In this document: positions 25,401 through 37,045 of the stretch, in pieces | How positions within the stretch are numbered: the stretch's first letter is position 1 | Layout of the letters: each line of letters starts with the position of its first letter | NCBI GenBank assembly: GCA_032358165.1 | Contig: JAALGY010000011.1 | Span: 868,001-932,000, forward strand | Reading direction: 5' to 3' | DNA from: Diplosphaera chodatii | Taxonomy: Eukaryota > Chlorophyta > Trebouxiophyceae > Prasiolales > Stichococcaceae | DNA: 64,000 nucleotides | The notes under the pieces: model-generated | Databases searched by the model: none | Told to the model about the DNA's origin: nothing | What the model saw: only the letters and a program-made list of their open reading frames with translations | Translations under genes and position numbers: made by a program

Positions 25401-26613
25401 TCTTAGAAAGGCCGGAGCTCGTAATTAGTGGGGCCATGCTGTAACTTGACAGTCGTGCTTGCTGCTGCAGATGCTGGAGTTCCATGGGGAGGCAGTAGAT
25501 GGTAAGGCGGTGGCGGCAGCGTGGCTGGGCGCCCTGCCGCTGACGGCAGACGAGCTGGAGGCGGCTGTGGCGCACGAGCAGCTGGTCCGCCTCGTGGAGG
25601 CGTCCGACCCTAGGTACGGCCCCTGTACACTATTGGAAAGAAGCACTTTCCGGGCAGATCGGTTATCCCCTGCGGTAGCATGCCTGCAGGCAGGGTTGCA
25701 CCGCACTGCATACGCGTATAGACGTGCACCGCGTATGCACGTGTATAGACGGCTGCACGGCAACCTGGCGACGTATGCACGGCTGTCGGGCACTGTCAGA
25801 CAACCTGATCTGACGGGATCACAAAGCAACATTTGCTTTGTGCACTGCTTTAATGGCAATCCAAGCCTTTAAACCGCCTTTCGACACTCGCAGAAGATTT
25901 CCACAACCGTTGCTGCATGCATACGCAACTGTTTAGGCTCAAACTGCTGCATCTGGTTGAGCTGGCAGTTAGTCATCAATGTGCTGACGTCAACCAAGAT
26001 CAGTCGAGATCCTTGCACGCGTATATACATATACGCAGCCATACGCGTGCATACGTCGCACTTCATGCAATTTTGCCGTATAGTGCAACCCTGCCTGCAG
26101 GTCGATGCTGTGCAGTGAATGCTGCAGTAGTCAGTCCGCCAAGTCTTGGAGTCGAAATGCAATGCCACACACCATGCACTCCTGGCAGCTGATCTCCCTG
26201 GCGCCTCTTCTCGTGCAGGATACTGGGGGAACAAAATGCAAATCTGCCGCGCATACTGGGCATCCTGGCGGTGGTGCTGGCGCGCGGCACAGACCTGGCC
26301 TCGGAAGACACTCTCCGCCGAATGGTCACCCTGCTACAGCACATGCGCCAGGGCCTGCCGCCCCAGGTGCAGCGCGCTGCCGATACCCTTCGCTTGACTG
26401 TCCTTGTACTTGCGCTGCTGTGTTTGGATGCAGTATGCAGCATTGTGCTTACGTCGAGGCGCCTCCTTTGTGCCAACTAGTTTAGGGGGAGGGGTTTCCT
26501 GTTGTGAAAGCCGCCTGCCACGCATGCAGGTGTTCCAGGACCTTGTGAACCAGATGGACCAGAAACAGCAGGCCACGCTGCAGAGCGTGCTGGCAGGGCA
26601 GGCGCCGTCCTAG
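19401..26613 (+). CDS. IPO5: Importin-5 / karyopherin beta-3 (nuclear import receptor)
   Basis: Nuclear transport receptor built from HEAT repeats, which carries ribosomal proteins and histones through nuclear pores under Ran control (known for Kap121/IPO5). ATG 19401 begins MAEQALLAGDPAAFEQLVLQ, an importin-beta N-terminus. More than twenty exons follow in order, including SDWKQRHAALICLAQIAEGC (about 21450), RDPDAHVRWAACQALGQMC (about 21790), FSENCDQELLPPYLDTLITK (about 22100) and LGPEFLPYMEIVMPPLLQSA (about 22950). An acidic stretch (GSDDDEDYDNDDDE, about 23045) sits at the position typical of the family. Helical repeats then continue to the IPO5-like end QMDQKQQATLQSVLAG and a stop at 26613. 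Length and order agree with a full-length protein of about 1,100 residues. Most introns are short, but the penultimate one (about 25614-26219) is enlarged by an inverted-repeat element. No broken exon was seen. Confidence 0.92.
21097..21109 (+). repeat. Short interstitial telomere-like motif (TTTAGGG type)
   Basis: TTAGGGTTTAGGG lies just inside an importin-5 intron, directly after its 5' splice site. It matches nearly two units of the plant/green-algal telomere repeat. At this length it may be chance or a scar of break repair. Confidence 0.5.
25683..26101. mobile_element. Candidate MITE-like element with 19-bp perfect inverted repeats
   Basis: The 19-base sequence cctgcaggcagggttgcac at 25683-25701 is repeated exactly in inverted orientation at 26083-26101, bounding 419 bp inside an importin-5 intron. 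The interior is rich in related gcatacg / gtatagacg words near both ends. It also holds a 9-bp stem with a 3-nt loop (acaaagcaa...ttgctttgt, 25821-25841). No coding region is present. No clear target-site duplication is visible: flanks are ...tagcatg and tcgatgct..., which are themselves partly inverted. It could be a non-autonomous DNA transposon or simply a local inverted repeat; copy number elsewhere decides. Confidence 0.5.
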
Positions 26614-27553
26614 TATGTGGGAGTGTTTGTGCCAGTCAGGATGGCGTTAGCACATGGATCTTCCTTCAGAATGAAGTGGGCAGGGATCCAGTAGCAGATG
26701 CATGAGCATGAAGCGGCGGCAAATTGTTTGTGGCTTCCCCACGCACCAAACAGTTGTGGTTTCGGAGAGTCCCTGAGACAACACCCTGGTTGCAAGTGCA
26801 CAAGTCATACCGCTTGGCCACAGTCTGTCCACATCAACTAAACCCTTGCACAATCTACCGTATGTCTGGCGGACACTCCGATGCGCTGCAGACCAAGATC
26901 TATGCAAGCAGCCGTTGGCAGCCGCAATCAACCCAGCTTGTATGCGGAAGTAGTGCGCTAGGGTGTTGATGTGAGGTGCGGGAGTTAGCATCCGGTAGTG
27001 TTGGTTGGGGTAGTTAGGCTTGGGGGTTGTGTGATCGATTCGGCACCCGGAATACAAGGCAGGGCGTTCGTCGAAGTGATCACCACATGCTACACGGTGA
27101 GCCGAGCGTTTGTTTGGCAGTGCACTGATGTTGTTCAGCAAGTACAGATAGGTCGCGGTTTGCCGATCCGAGGTGGTTGGCCGACATCGCAAAAATAATC
27201 GGCGGCACCAAGAGAGTTCGATGGTCGCGGGAACTTGCCTTGCGGACTTGCAAGTGCAACATTACAACCCAAGCACGGCGCTCGCGGCAGCAGCATCCGC
27301 GCTGCGGCCGGCGCATGCGAACCTTGCTTGCTCTGCTGTAGCTTCTATCGGTGTGAGACAACTCCGAGGCACGGTCTGCACGTGCCATTTTGCCTCATGT
27401 TTGCCTCATATTGTCATGTTCTGGCCTGCCCACGGCCAGCAGCCTGAATCCGCAACATGTGCGCAACATGCAGGGTTGCAGTCCTGCTGATCGTCTGTGA
27501 GCTCCTGCCGGTGCAACAGTACCGCAGGGTTTTGACCAGCTGACAGGACTGGC
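26614..27553. other. Intergenic region upstream of the AP2 gene
   Basis: About 940 bases hold the importin-5 3' UTR and the promoter and 5' UTR of the AP2 factor. The open minus-strand stretch at 26647-27192 has no recognisable domain, is composition-poor for coding, and is not called. No repeat or RNA gene was identified. Confidence 0.4.
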
Positions 27554-29633
27554 ATGGCGACGCATGCAGACCTGACCAACGCACCGTCACTTGCCGAATG
27601 GGACACCCGTGAGTGCGATTGCTGTGGCTGCATGCAGGATATTACTTTCATGCACAGTCGATGACTGCAGATGCCCGTCCGCTGGCACTGTGCTCTACGA
27701 TCACTGATGCTTCCCGTACCACCACATGGTGTGTGCAGGTAAATCAGCGGCCAAGTCACCGGCAGCGTCCGTCTCCTCGCCCCAAAGCCAGCAAACTGGC
27801 GGCAGCACATTTAGCGCCGTCACTGATGGCCTGCCACCACGGCCAGCGTCAGCAAAAGCGCGCATTGGCAGCCCCTCTGATAGCAGGTCTGGGACCTCCA
27901 GTTGCTGTACACATCCGTCAGAACTGGCAAGATCCTGTCACAGAATCTCTTGTTGTCCCTGCATCTTGGTAAGCTGCATTGCACTGATGCATGAGCGACA
28001 GCAGTTGAGCGTACCAAGGCTCACACACAGCAGGCTTGTTTGACACATCTCGCTATTGTTGCCTGTGTGTGCAGCAAGAGCAGAAAGTCGAGCACCACTG
28101 TACATGTTGAACGCAAGGGCAACCGGAACACATCCCGCTTTCGAGGCGTCACGCTCCACTGCAGGTGTGCTCTGCATGACCAAATAAAAGCATACCTCTT
28201 GTCAGCTGTCCAAACAGGTGAAAGGTGTCAGGTGTGTTCTCATGGCATGCACCTCTAGAAGCCCTCAAGTGCACACAGCTTTGACATGCCATGCAGGACT
28301 GGGCGCTACGAGTCTCACATCTGGGAGGACCGCAAGCAGGTGAGCGGCTGCTTCAGTGTCCGAGGGTGCGCACCCAGTTCTTGTACCAGGACGCATCTCA
28401 GAAGCGTGTTGCCGTACATGAACAGATCTACCTGGGTGGCTTCGACACTGAGGAGCAGGCGGCACTCGCATACGACATGTGAGTATGAACCCAGAGTATG
28501 GCCGCGTATGTGCGTGCTGATTGAGACAGGCAGCTCGGCTGGCAACCTGAGACACAACCCTGTAGCGCTAGTACTCCTGAGTGCGCTGCAGTGCTGCTGT
28601 CAAGTTTCGTGCTGAGGAGGCGGTCACCAATTTTGCGCTGTCCAATTACTCCCAAGAGCTGGAGCATTTTGACGAGATCACGAGGGAGGAGCTGGTGTTG
28701 TCCCTGCGGAAGCAGTCTAAGGGCTTCCAGCGCGCCAGCAGCCAGTTCCGCGGCGTGACGCACCATCAGAAGGGCAAGTGGGAGGCCCGCATAGGCCAGA
28801 TGGTTGGGCGCAAATACAAGTATCTGGGGCTGTACGATACAGAGGTTGAGGCGGCTGTGGCGTACGACGTTGAGAGCGTGCAGCGGCGCGGCCTGGAGGC
28901 CATCACCAACTTTGCACTGGACGAGTATATGGACATCCTCAGTGAGGAGCAGATCGCGGAGGCCTGGCGTCTTGGTCTGCTTACTGGGCAGCCAGTCACT
29001 CCCGAGGCAGTTCGTACTGAGCCTGTAGCAGTGACGCAAGCTGAGGCGGTGAAGCAGCAACTGCCAGGTACTGCGGCCATGAGCGCGGGTACAGTGCCCT
29101 CGAGAGACGACCGCCTGGCAGAAGGCAGTCCGCTGGAGCCAGCAGCAGGAACCGCAGCAGGCAGCAATATCGAACAGTCTGATGACTGCGGCGGCTACGT
29201 GTCGATTGCGGCAAGCCCACGTGTTGGTGGCATACTGTCAATCCCAAATGCAAGCAAGGGCCAGCTGCCAGCAATCGCACACTCCGGAGGAAGTACAACA
29301 ATTGCTGACTTCAACTGGGACTGTCTCAGCCCGGACGCGCACACAGACGACAGCAGCACCTTTGCTGTCGGCATGAGCTGGCAGGAGGACGACAGCAAAT
29401 TCTGGGACATTCTCAACCCCGGTGGCGAGGGGGCACCTCAGCCACCGTCGCCTGGGGGGCTCACCAGCCCAGTGACCAAGACCATCGACCAGGACGTGAA
29501 CGCAGAGGATGCGCTTGCATTCCATGGCATGTCTGCCCAGACACGAGCCAACACCCGTGCGGCACATCTAGCTGCAGAGGCAGACGCCGGCGTAGAGGAT
29601 AAGACAAACCCTGAAACTAGCCAAACGGAATGA
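27554..29633 (+). CDS. Double-AP2 transcription factor of the euAP2 type
   Basis: DNA-binding regulator with two AP2 domains. Six exons join in phase: 27554-27608, 27739-27968, 28075-28164, 28297-28339, 28426-28478 and 28592-29633. A Ser-rich N-terminus precedes repeat 1 (SRFRGVTLHCRTGRYESHIW ... YLGGFDTEEQAALAYDIAAV), then the linker NYSQELEHFDEITREELVLS. Repeat 2 follows (SSQFRGVTHHQKGKWEARIG ... KYLGLYDTEVEAAVAYD). Repeat 1 lacks the ten-residue insertion typical of AINTEGUMENTA-type proteins and has RTGR.ESHIW..KQ, so it groups with the APETALA2/TOE (euAP2) lineage. Repeat 2 ends in an unusual VESVQRRGLEA instead of the usual KAAI.-type helix. The 200-residue tail is Ala/Pro/Ser-rich with acidic patches (SWQEDDSKFWDILN), possibly activating. 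Targets are unknown. Confidence 0.88.
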
Positions 29634-29918
29634 AGTGTTGTTGCGATGAGCAGGGGTACTTCCTGCCTGCTGCATACACGCCACGCCCTGTCAATGCAAT
29701 TGACTTCTGACCTGCGAACTGCTGCCTCAGAAGTGCCATTGCATTGCTTTTGAGTTGCAGTATGCTCTGCACCACAGCTCGTGTTGAAAGCCGCAATGCC
29801 ATTGAACGGTGGTGTTGAAAAACACCAGTTGTGGTGACGGCGACTCAGCAAGGGCCTCGGCAACTGGCTGCCGTCGCCTCAGCCCTCAGTGCCAGGCTTG
29901 TCGTCAGAGTGAGGGTGC

Positions 29919-31428
<1,510 letters not shown>

Positions 31429-31758
31429 ATGTCAGATGAGGGTGAAGCCACCCAGCCAGCCCAGCAGCCAGATGTAAAACCAGATGTCAAAGGCGAGGGC
31501 GACCACCTTAATCTGAAGGTCAAGGCGCAGGATGGCAATGTGGTGTTCTTCAAGGCGAAGAAGACGACGCCGCTGCGGAAGCTAATGGCGGCGTACTGCA
31601 ACAAGTCCTCCATTGATGTCGAGTCCGTGGCGTTTATATTTGATGGGCAGCGGATTCGGGGGGACCAGACGCCAGGCGACCTTGACATGGAGGATCAGGA
31701 CGAGATCGAGGTCATGATCCACCAGATTGGCGGCTGCCAAGGTCGGTTGTTGTGCTGA
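31429..31758 (+). CDS. SUMO: SUMO (small ubiquitin-like modifier) precursor
   Basis: Ubiquitin-fold modifier attached to lysines of nuclear proteins after maturation by a ULP/SENP protease. The 109-residue frame starts MSDEGEATQPAQQPDVKPD, a disordered tail with a VKPD-type Lys context that could be a chain-forming site. The fold follows: HLNLKVKAQDGNVVFFKAKK, then LMAAYCNKSSIDVESVAFIF, then the SUMO signature FDGQRIRGDQTPGDLDMEDQ. The mature end is HQIGG, followed by seven residues (CQGRLLC) to be cut off. The gene is intronless in the coding part. An in-frame upstream ATG at 31186 would add 81 Cys/Ala-rich residues, but the internal ATG 31429 fits the family start, so it is preferred. Confidence 0.95.
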   Translation: MSDEGEATQPAQQPDVKPDVKGEGDHLNLKVKAQDGNVVFFKAKKTTPLRKLMAAYCNKSSIDVESVAFIFDGQRIRGDQTPGDLDMEDQDEIEVMIHQIGGCQGRLLC

Positions 31759-32154
31759 GGCTTGGCGTGCCAGCCATTTGGCGGGCGGCAGTGTGCACAT
31801 CAGCCGCATCTGGCTATGTATGCACGCACACAGCACTGCCACAGACAAGCCACGCTGCTTGCAACCCTTCTGTCCCGCGGGCGGTCTCTACACTGGGCTT
31901 TGCGTCGCAGCTTGTTGGAGGCCCTTGCGAAGCTGTGTGAATGCATATGTACATTGTCACACATCTATCAAGTTGCTGGCTCAATTACGGTACCCCCCCT
32001 GAACTGCACACGGTGTGAGAGGCACTTCCGCTGGTGCCCAGCCTGGCAGAAGTTGAGAATGACCTAATTTCTTGGCAGCCCCGATCATTTGGCAAACTTC
32101 TGCACTCAGATCAGTTGCTGTATTGCTTCACTTGAGAAGTTGCGTGCAACAGTC
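31759..32154. other. Spacer between SUMO and pyruvate decarboxylase
   Basis: About 400 bases between two genes on the same strand, expected to hold the SUMO 3' UTR and the decarboxylase promoter. No exon or repeat was recognised. Confidence 0.45.
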
Positions 32155-35100
32155 ATGGGACGCACACTAGGACAGCACTTGGCGACGCGGCTGGTGGAGA
32201 TCGGGGTCACTCATATTTTCGGGGCAAGTGGGATGCATGTCTACAACATATGATCCTTGAGCCTCTGCTGGCGTGCTTCGACCACGAACCACAGCATGAT
32301 GCGCATCATATGTCACAGTTGTGCTGCGGCTGTCTGTGCCGTATTTGACGTGCTGACAGAAGCTGCACCTGCTGCAGGTGCCAGGTGCGCATTTCGCACT
32401 ATGGGCTTTGTGGTAATGACGGGACATCGGTATAGCAGCCGCATGCCTTGATGGACTCCCTGAGTCCATAGTGCAGTGCTGTGCCTCTGGTTCTCCTGGC
32501 TGGCTGGTTGCGGTTCTGCCGGCATATAGGGCAGGGTCACCACTGAGCCCTCCCAAGCATTACGATGTCCTATGCATTTGCTGGATGACCGGCACACTTG
32601 CGCCGTGCGCAGGGGATTTTAACCTGGTACTGCTGGACCAGCTGATCAAGGAGGAGCGGCTGCGCTTCGTGGGTTGTTGCAATGAGCTGAATGCCGGCTA
32701 TGCAGGTCAGCAGCAGTGATGGAGTGCATGTGGTTTCCAACCGTGCAAAGAGCACTTCACCGCGAGTCGTCTTCTTGTACCGGAAAAAAAAAGCAGAAGC
32801 CCACCCTGCAGCGGACGGGTATGCACGGGCGCGGGGCATTGGTGTCGTGGTCACAACCTTCACAGTGGGAGGGCTCAGCGTCATCAATGCCGTTGCTGGC
32901 GCCTACAGCGAGAACCTGCCCCTCATCTGCATCACAGGCAAGCGCTGCTCCATATGCTCAGGTCAGGCGACATGTGCGCATGATGACATAGCTGGCATTC
33001 GAGCTGTGGTGTATACCATCCGGATGCAGGCGGGCCGAACAGCAACGATCTGGGGTGAGCAGACTGCCGATGGTTTGGTACACGAGCGGCGGCGAGTTGC
33101 TGATGTCCACAACCGCCAACACTGCAAAACAATTGTTGCTTCAGTTACAGCCAACTTTGGGCTCATGCACAGGACTAACCATATCTTGCACCACACCATC
33201 GGACAGCCCAACTGGGGCCAGGAGTATCGCTGCTTCCAGGAGGTCACCTGCCATCAGGTGCAGCCCGTGCCACGTTGTCATGCCAAGGGCACGCCATTGA
33301 TGCCACAACCGAATTTTGTCGAAAACCCTGCTGGTGATGGTGTGGTGCCCCTACTCCAATCCAGGTGCAAGTCTCCGCCCTCAGTGATGCGCACGAGCAG
33401 ATTGACCATGCCATTGCTGCTGCCCTGCGGCAGCGGCTGCCCGTGTACATCAACGTGTGCTGCAACCTTGCGGGTGACTGCTGCCTCCTCCCTTAACCTC
33501 TGCTTCGATGCTCGCGATGACGAGGAACCGTGCACTCAATGTTGTACCAGGCCTGCTTTCCCTGTAGCACCGCTTGGGCCTTGCAGGTGAGGAGCACCCC
33601 ACCTTCAGCAGCGTGCCCATCCCCTTCGCCATCTACCCAAAGGTATGCGCCCCATCACTGACACGCAACCACCACTCGGCAGCGGACCGAGCATGCCGCT
33701 GACAGCCCTGCCTCCACCCCCAGGTGAGCAACCAGGACAGCCTGAGGGCTGCAGTGGACGCCGCAGCCGAGTTCCTGAATAGGGCCGTCAAGCCTGTGCT
33801 GGTGGCGGGGGGCCACCTGCGCTCCGAGAAAGCCATGGGAGCCTTTGCAGGTCAGGCACCGGCGCATGCAACACCCTGCTCACCGGCGCCGTACCGTGTA
33901 GTTCTGGTTTCGCCCCTGCATGTCCTACTCTGCATGTCCTATTCGACTCGAAAGCTCACATCATGCAACGAGCAAAGGTGCAACCTGTGTCAAGGGTGCA
34001 CCATCTGCCAGCCATGCAACAGTGCTTGAAGCCACCAACTTTCTGCTGGCCCGCAGAGCTCATGAATGCCGCGGCGTACCCTGTGGCTACCATGGTCAAT
34101 GCCAAGGGCATGGTGGACGAGCAACACCCGTGCTACATCGGCACGTGGGTTGTGACAGATTGTAATGACGTCAGAGCCTCTGTACCTCCACCTGGCTGGC
34201 TGGCAAAGCTTACCTCTATCGTGTGTGCTGCAGATACTGGGGACAAGTAAGCACAGCATACGTGGCGGAGACGGTTGAGTCTGCTGATGCATACCTCGTG
34301 GCAGGTCAGGCTCAGGAGACGAGTACAGCACGACGTCCCTTCATGCGAGAGTGGCTGTGCTGCGCCCTGAGTGGTTTGGACCTCTCACAAGGGCTCTTAT
34401 GCCGATGATGGCATCTCGCCTGCAGGGCCGACGTTCAACGACTACACAACCACAGGGTGGACGCTGCTCATGAAGGACAGCAAGGTGGTCCGCCTATACA
34501 ACTGGATGTGAAATCCATCCTGCGACAGGCGCCGTGCCATGCTGGTTGCCTGCAACCAGTCATCCACGTGTTTCTAAGATGATCGGCTGCTTTGTCAGAT
34601 GGTGCATGTCACCGGCAACTCTTTGAAGATTGGCGGGGCCAAGATCTTCAGCTGCATCGTCATGGCCGACTTCCTGATTGCCCTGGCAGGTGTGCAGCCT
34701 CAATGTCTTGCAGGCACATGATGGCAATTGGCCCGAGCATCGGCAAAGTGACCGCCACTTCAGCGGCAATGGATGTTTGACCCCACCTAAACAGACGTCA
34801 ACAGCCTGCACAGACCTGTGGGCACATGTCATCACAAAGCACCCACTGACAGCAAGCTTGAGCGTAGGCAAGCTCAAGCGGAACGACAAGGCGATGCAGA
34901 ACTTCAAGCGCATGTACATGACCCCATCCGAGATGCCGGAGACCGAGGATGGCTCACCACTGCTGACCAACTCGGTGTACAAGCACATCCAGGTGAGGAG
35001 GCACCCGTGTGCAAAGCATGTGCAGGTGTGTCACACCTACAAACGGCTGAATGGGCAAACCTCCCAGCCTTGCAATCCTGATGGGCTGTACCTCACCTGT

Positions 35101-36577
35101 GCACAGCCGCCTGCTGCAGGGCATGCTCAGCGACAGGACGGCAGTGCTGGCAGAGACTGGCGACAGCTGGTTTAATTGTCAGAAGCTCAAGCTCCCAACC
35201 GGCTGCGGGTGACAGCTTGGGTGTTGTCCCATGCCACTGCATTGCTTCAAGTATGACACCAGAGGGCAGAGCACAGCCAAGATGCGCCTGGGACGACACT
35301 TAGTAGCTTGGCGCTGCTCAGGCTGTGCGTGCACCAACAGAGAGGACTGTGTTGTTGTGCAGGTACGAGTTCCAGTGTCAGTACGGCAGCATAGGCTGGG
35401 CAGTCGGCGCCACGCTTGGCTACTCAGTGCGCCATTGCCATCCTTCTCGTATCTGTGTGTGGTGTTGGCGAAAGGTCTCCAGCCTGTCTGTAGGTTTGAA
35501 TGCTGGTGGGCCGGAAGGACTCGACCTAACTTATACATCGAAGCATATCAAACCTGTACAGAAACAACTGACTGATCAAACGTGAGCATGACTGCATGCA
35601 GGTGGGCATGGCGTTGAACGGGAAGCGTGTCATTTCCAGCATTGGCGACGGCAGCTTCCAGGTCACTGCACAGGACATCAGCACTATGATGCGCGAGGGT
35701 GAGAGTGGATGCATCAACTTCCTCTGCACCCGCATCAGATTTGTTCACGATGCATTTGAGGGCTGTGGAGTTGGCTTCCGTGACGTCTGGTGTTGGACAT
35801 CCAAACGATATAAGAACTACATGATGCGGATGCTTGTCAGGCATTCGTATACCTGCACACAGGGGCCAACCCGCTTATATTCCTGATCAACAATGGAGGG
35901 TACACCATCGAAGTAGAGATCCATGATGGGCCCTACAACGTCATCCACACCTGGTGCGACCTGACAGTCCTGTGTAGAGACCAAGTACCTTCGTCCAGCG
36001 GCAGTTCGTGTTTGAGCGCACCTGCTTGTTGCAGGGATTATGTGGCGTTGGTCAAGGCAGTCGACAACGGCATTGATCGTTCATGGTCGACAAGAGTAAT
36101 GCTGCCTTAAGAATACAGCTGATGTCGCTCTGATCGCCCACAAATATTGCTACTTGTAAGAGCCATCAATAAAGCACAGGTGATAGATGTTCAACTCTTC
36201 GTCATGCAGTGCAAGACAGAATCGGAGCTGGTCGCGGCCATCAAAACAGCCACGTCAGAGAAGATTGACAAGTCAGTGTTGAAAGATCAAGTTGTCCCAC
36301 AACGTGGCAGGTCTTGTTGACGTCGTCTGCTTCCTGTTGAATACAACGGGCGCAGAGTGCTGGTGTATCCGCTGCAGGCTGTGCCTCATCGAGGTCGTCA
36401 CTGACAAGGACGACTGCTCGAGTTGCTGGAGGTGCAAACAGAAAGGCTGCTGTGCTCAATGTCAATGCACGTGCATGGACTCGTACACATACATACTCCA
36501 ATTCCAAGTGTGCAAATCCACTGCAGTGGGGATCTCGTGTGGCCGACTCCAATGCACGTCCACCCAACCCGCAATAG
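32155..36577 (+). CDS. PDC: Pyruvate decarboxylase, plant type, possible 3' frameshift
   Basis: ThDP-dependent enzyme converting pyruvate to acetaldehyde and CO2 for ethanol fermentation in the cytosol. About 22 exons were traced. Exon 1 (32155-32223) ends THIFG, then a 7-nt exon and exon 3 (from 32613) restore GVPGDFN. Others give [19 protein letters not shown] (catalytic Glu of the ThDP site) and [16 protein letters not shown] with [20 protein letters not shown] (35640-35930), the metal/ThDP GDG...NN motif. ILHHTIGQ (His-His pair, about 33180) is also present, so active-site residues are complete. Introns after exon 1 and after 32937 use GC donors. In the penultimate exon the reading DKDDCS at 36420 is followed by [20 protein letters not shown] in another frame, apparently a 4-base loss relative to the family. 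The homologous stop is TAG 36577. This is either a sequence error or a real lesion altering only the last ~20 residues. Confidence 0.9.
32378..32384 (+). other. PDC: 7-nt micro-exon of pyruvate decarboxylase
   Basis: GTGCCAG lies between a good acceptor (ctgcacctgctgcag) and a donor (gtgcgc). Adding it between exon 1, which ends in phase 0 after ...TTCGGG, and exon 3, which begins GG GAT TTT AAC, yields F-G-V-P-G-D-F-N. That is the invariant motif of the family. Without it the frame is lost and V-P are missing. Confidence 0.8.
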
Positions 36578-37045
36578 TGCACTTGGAGGATGTGCTGCGG
36601 CTGCTGGAAAACGGTATCAGCAGACATGATCTAGCTGCCATGAGCACGGCTTGGTGAATTCTGCACCAGCCAGTCTCATCATGTTGACTGCCAAATATCC
36701 GCTCTGCTGCGGCGGGTTTCAGTCTCTGAAGGTTGTAGTATAGCTATCTGTAGGGGCGACTTGATATAGCAGTTGGTTGTGTGTTCGGCTAGTATGCTGG
36801 ACAGGTACTGTTGTACTGATGCTTGCAAACAAAGGAAGCCAAGCATGTCATACGGCAACATTGGCCATCGATGCTTGGCAGCCCAGAATGGATAAACCTC
36901 TTGGTGGAGCATGTCAGCCATATCTCAGCGCACTACTGACATTGTGTTTCAAAGGCGCCCGTGTATTATGTGCCAGCACTTGCCTCGTGTATCAAGACTG
37001 AAACATTGCTGCCATGAGACCTGAGGTAGAGCAGCGGAGTCCAAC
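36578..37045. other. Convergent 3' spacer
   Basis: It lies between the end of pyruvate decarboxylase (+) and the end of an unknown membrane-protein gene (-). It should contain both 3' UTRs. If the frameshift in the decarboxylase is real, its reading would run on to a TGA at about 36627. Nothing else was recognised. Confidence 0.45.

Noticed and set aside
25683..26101. Possible structured RNA gene in the importin-5 intron (hairpin at 25821-25841)
   Set aside because: The stem is only 9 bp and there are no C/D, H/ACA or tRNA boxes. The inverted-repeat element explanation accounts for more of the sequence.
26647..27192. 181-codon minus-strand frame in the spacer after importin-5
   Set aside because: Composition is not like the coding regions of this genome (no Ala/Gly/Gln bias, no splice pattern), and no domain is visible.
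32224..32230. Alternative GT donor a few bases downstream in pyruvate decarboxylase exon 1 (GTGGGA)
   Set aside because: Its use would give ...FGARDFN with one residue too few and no VPG motif. The GC donor plus micro-exon gives the exact family sequence.
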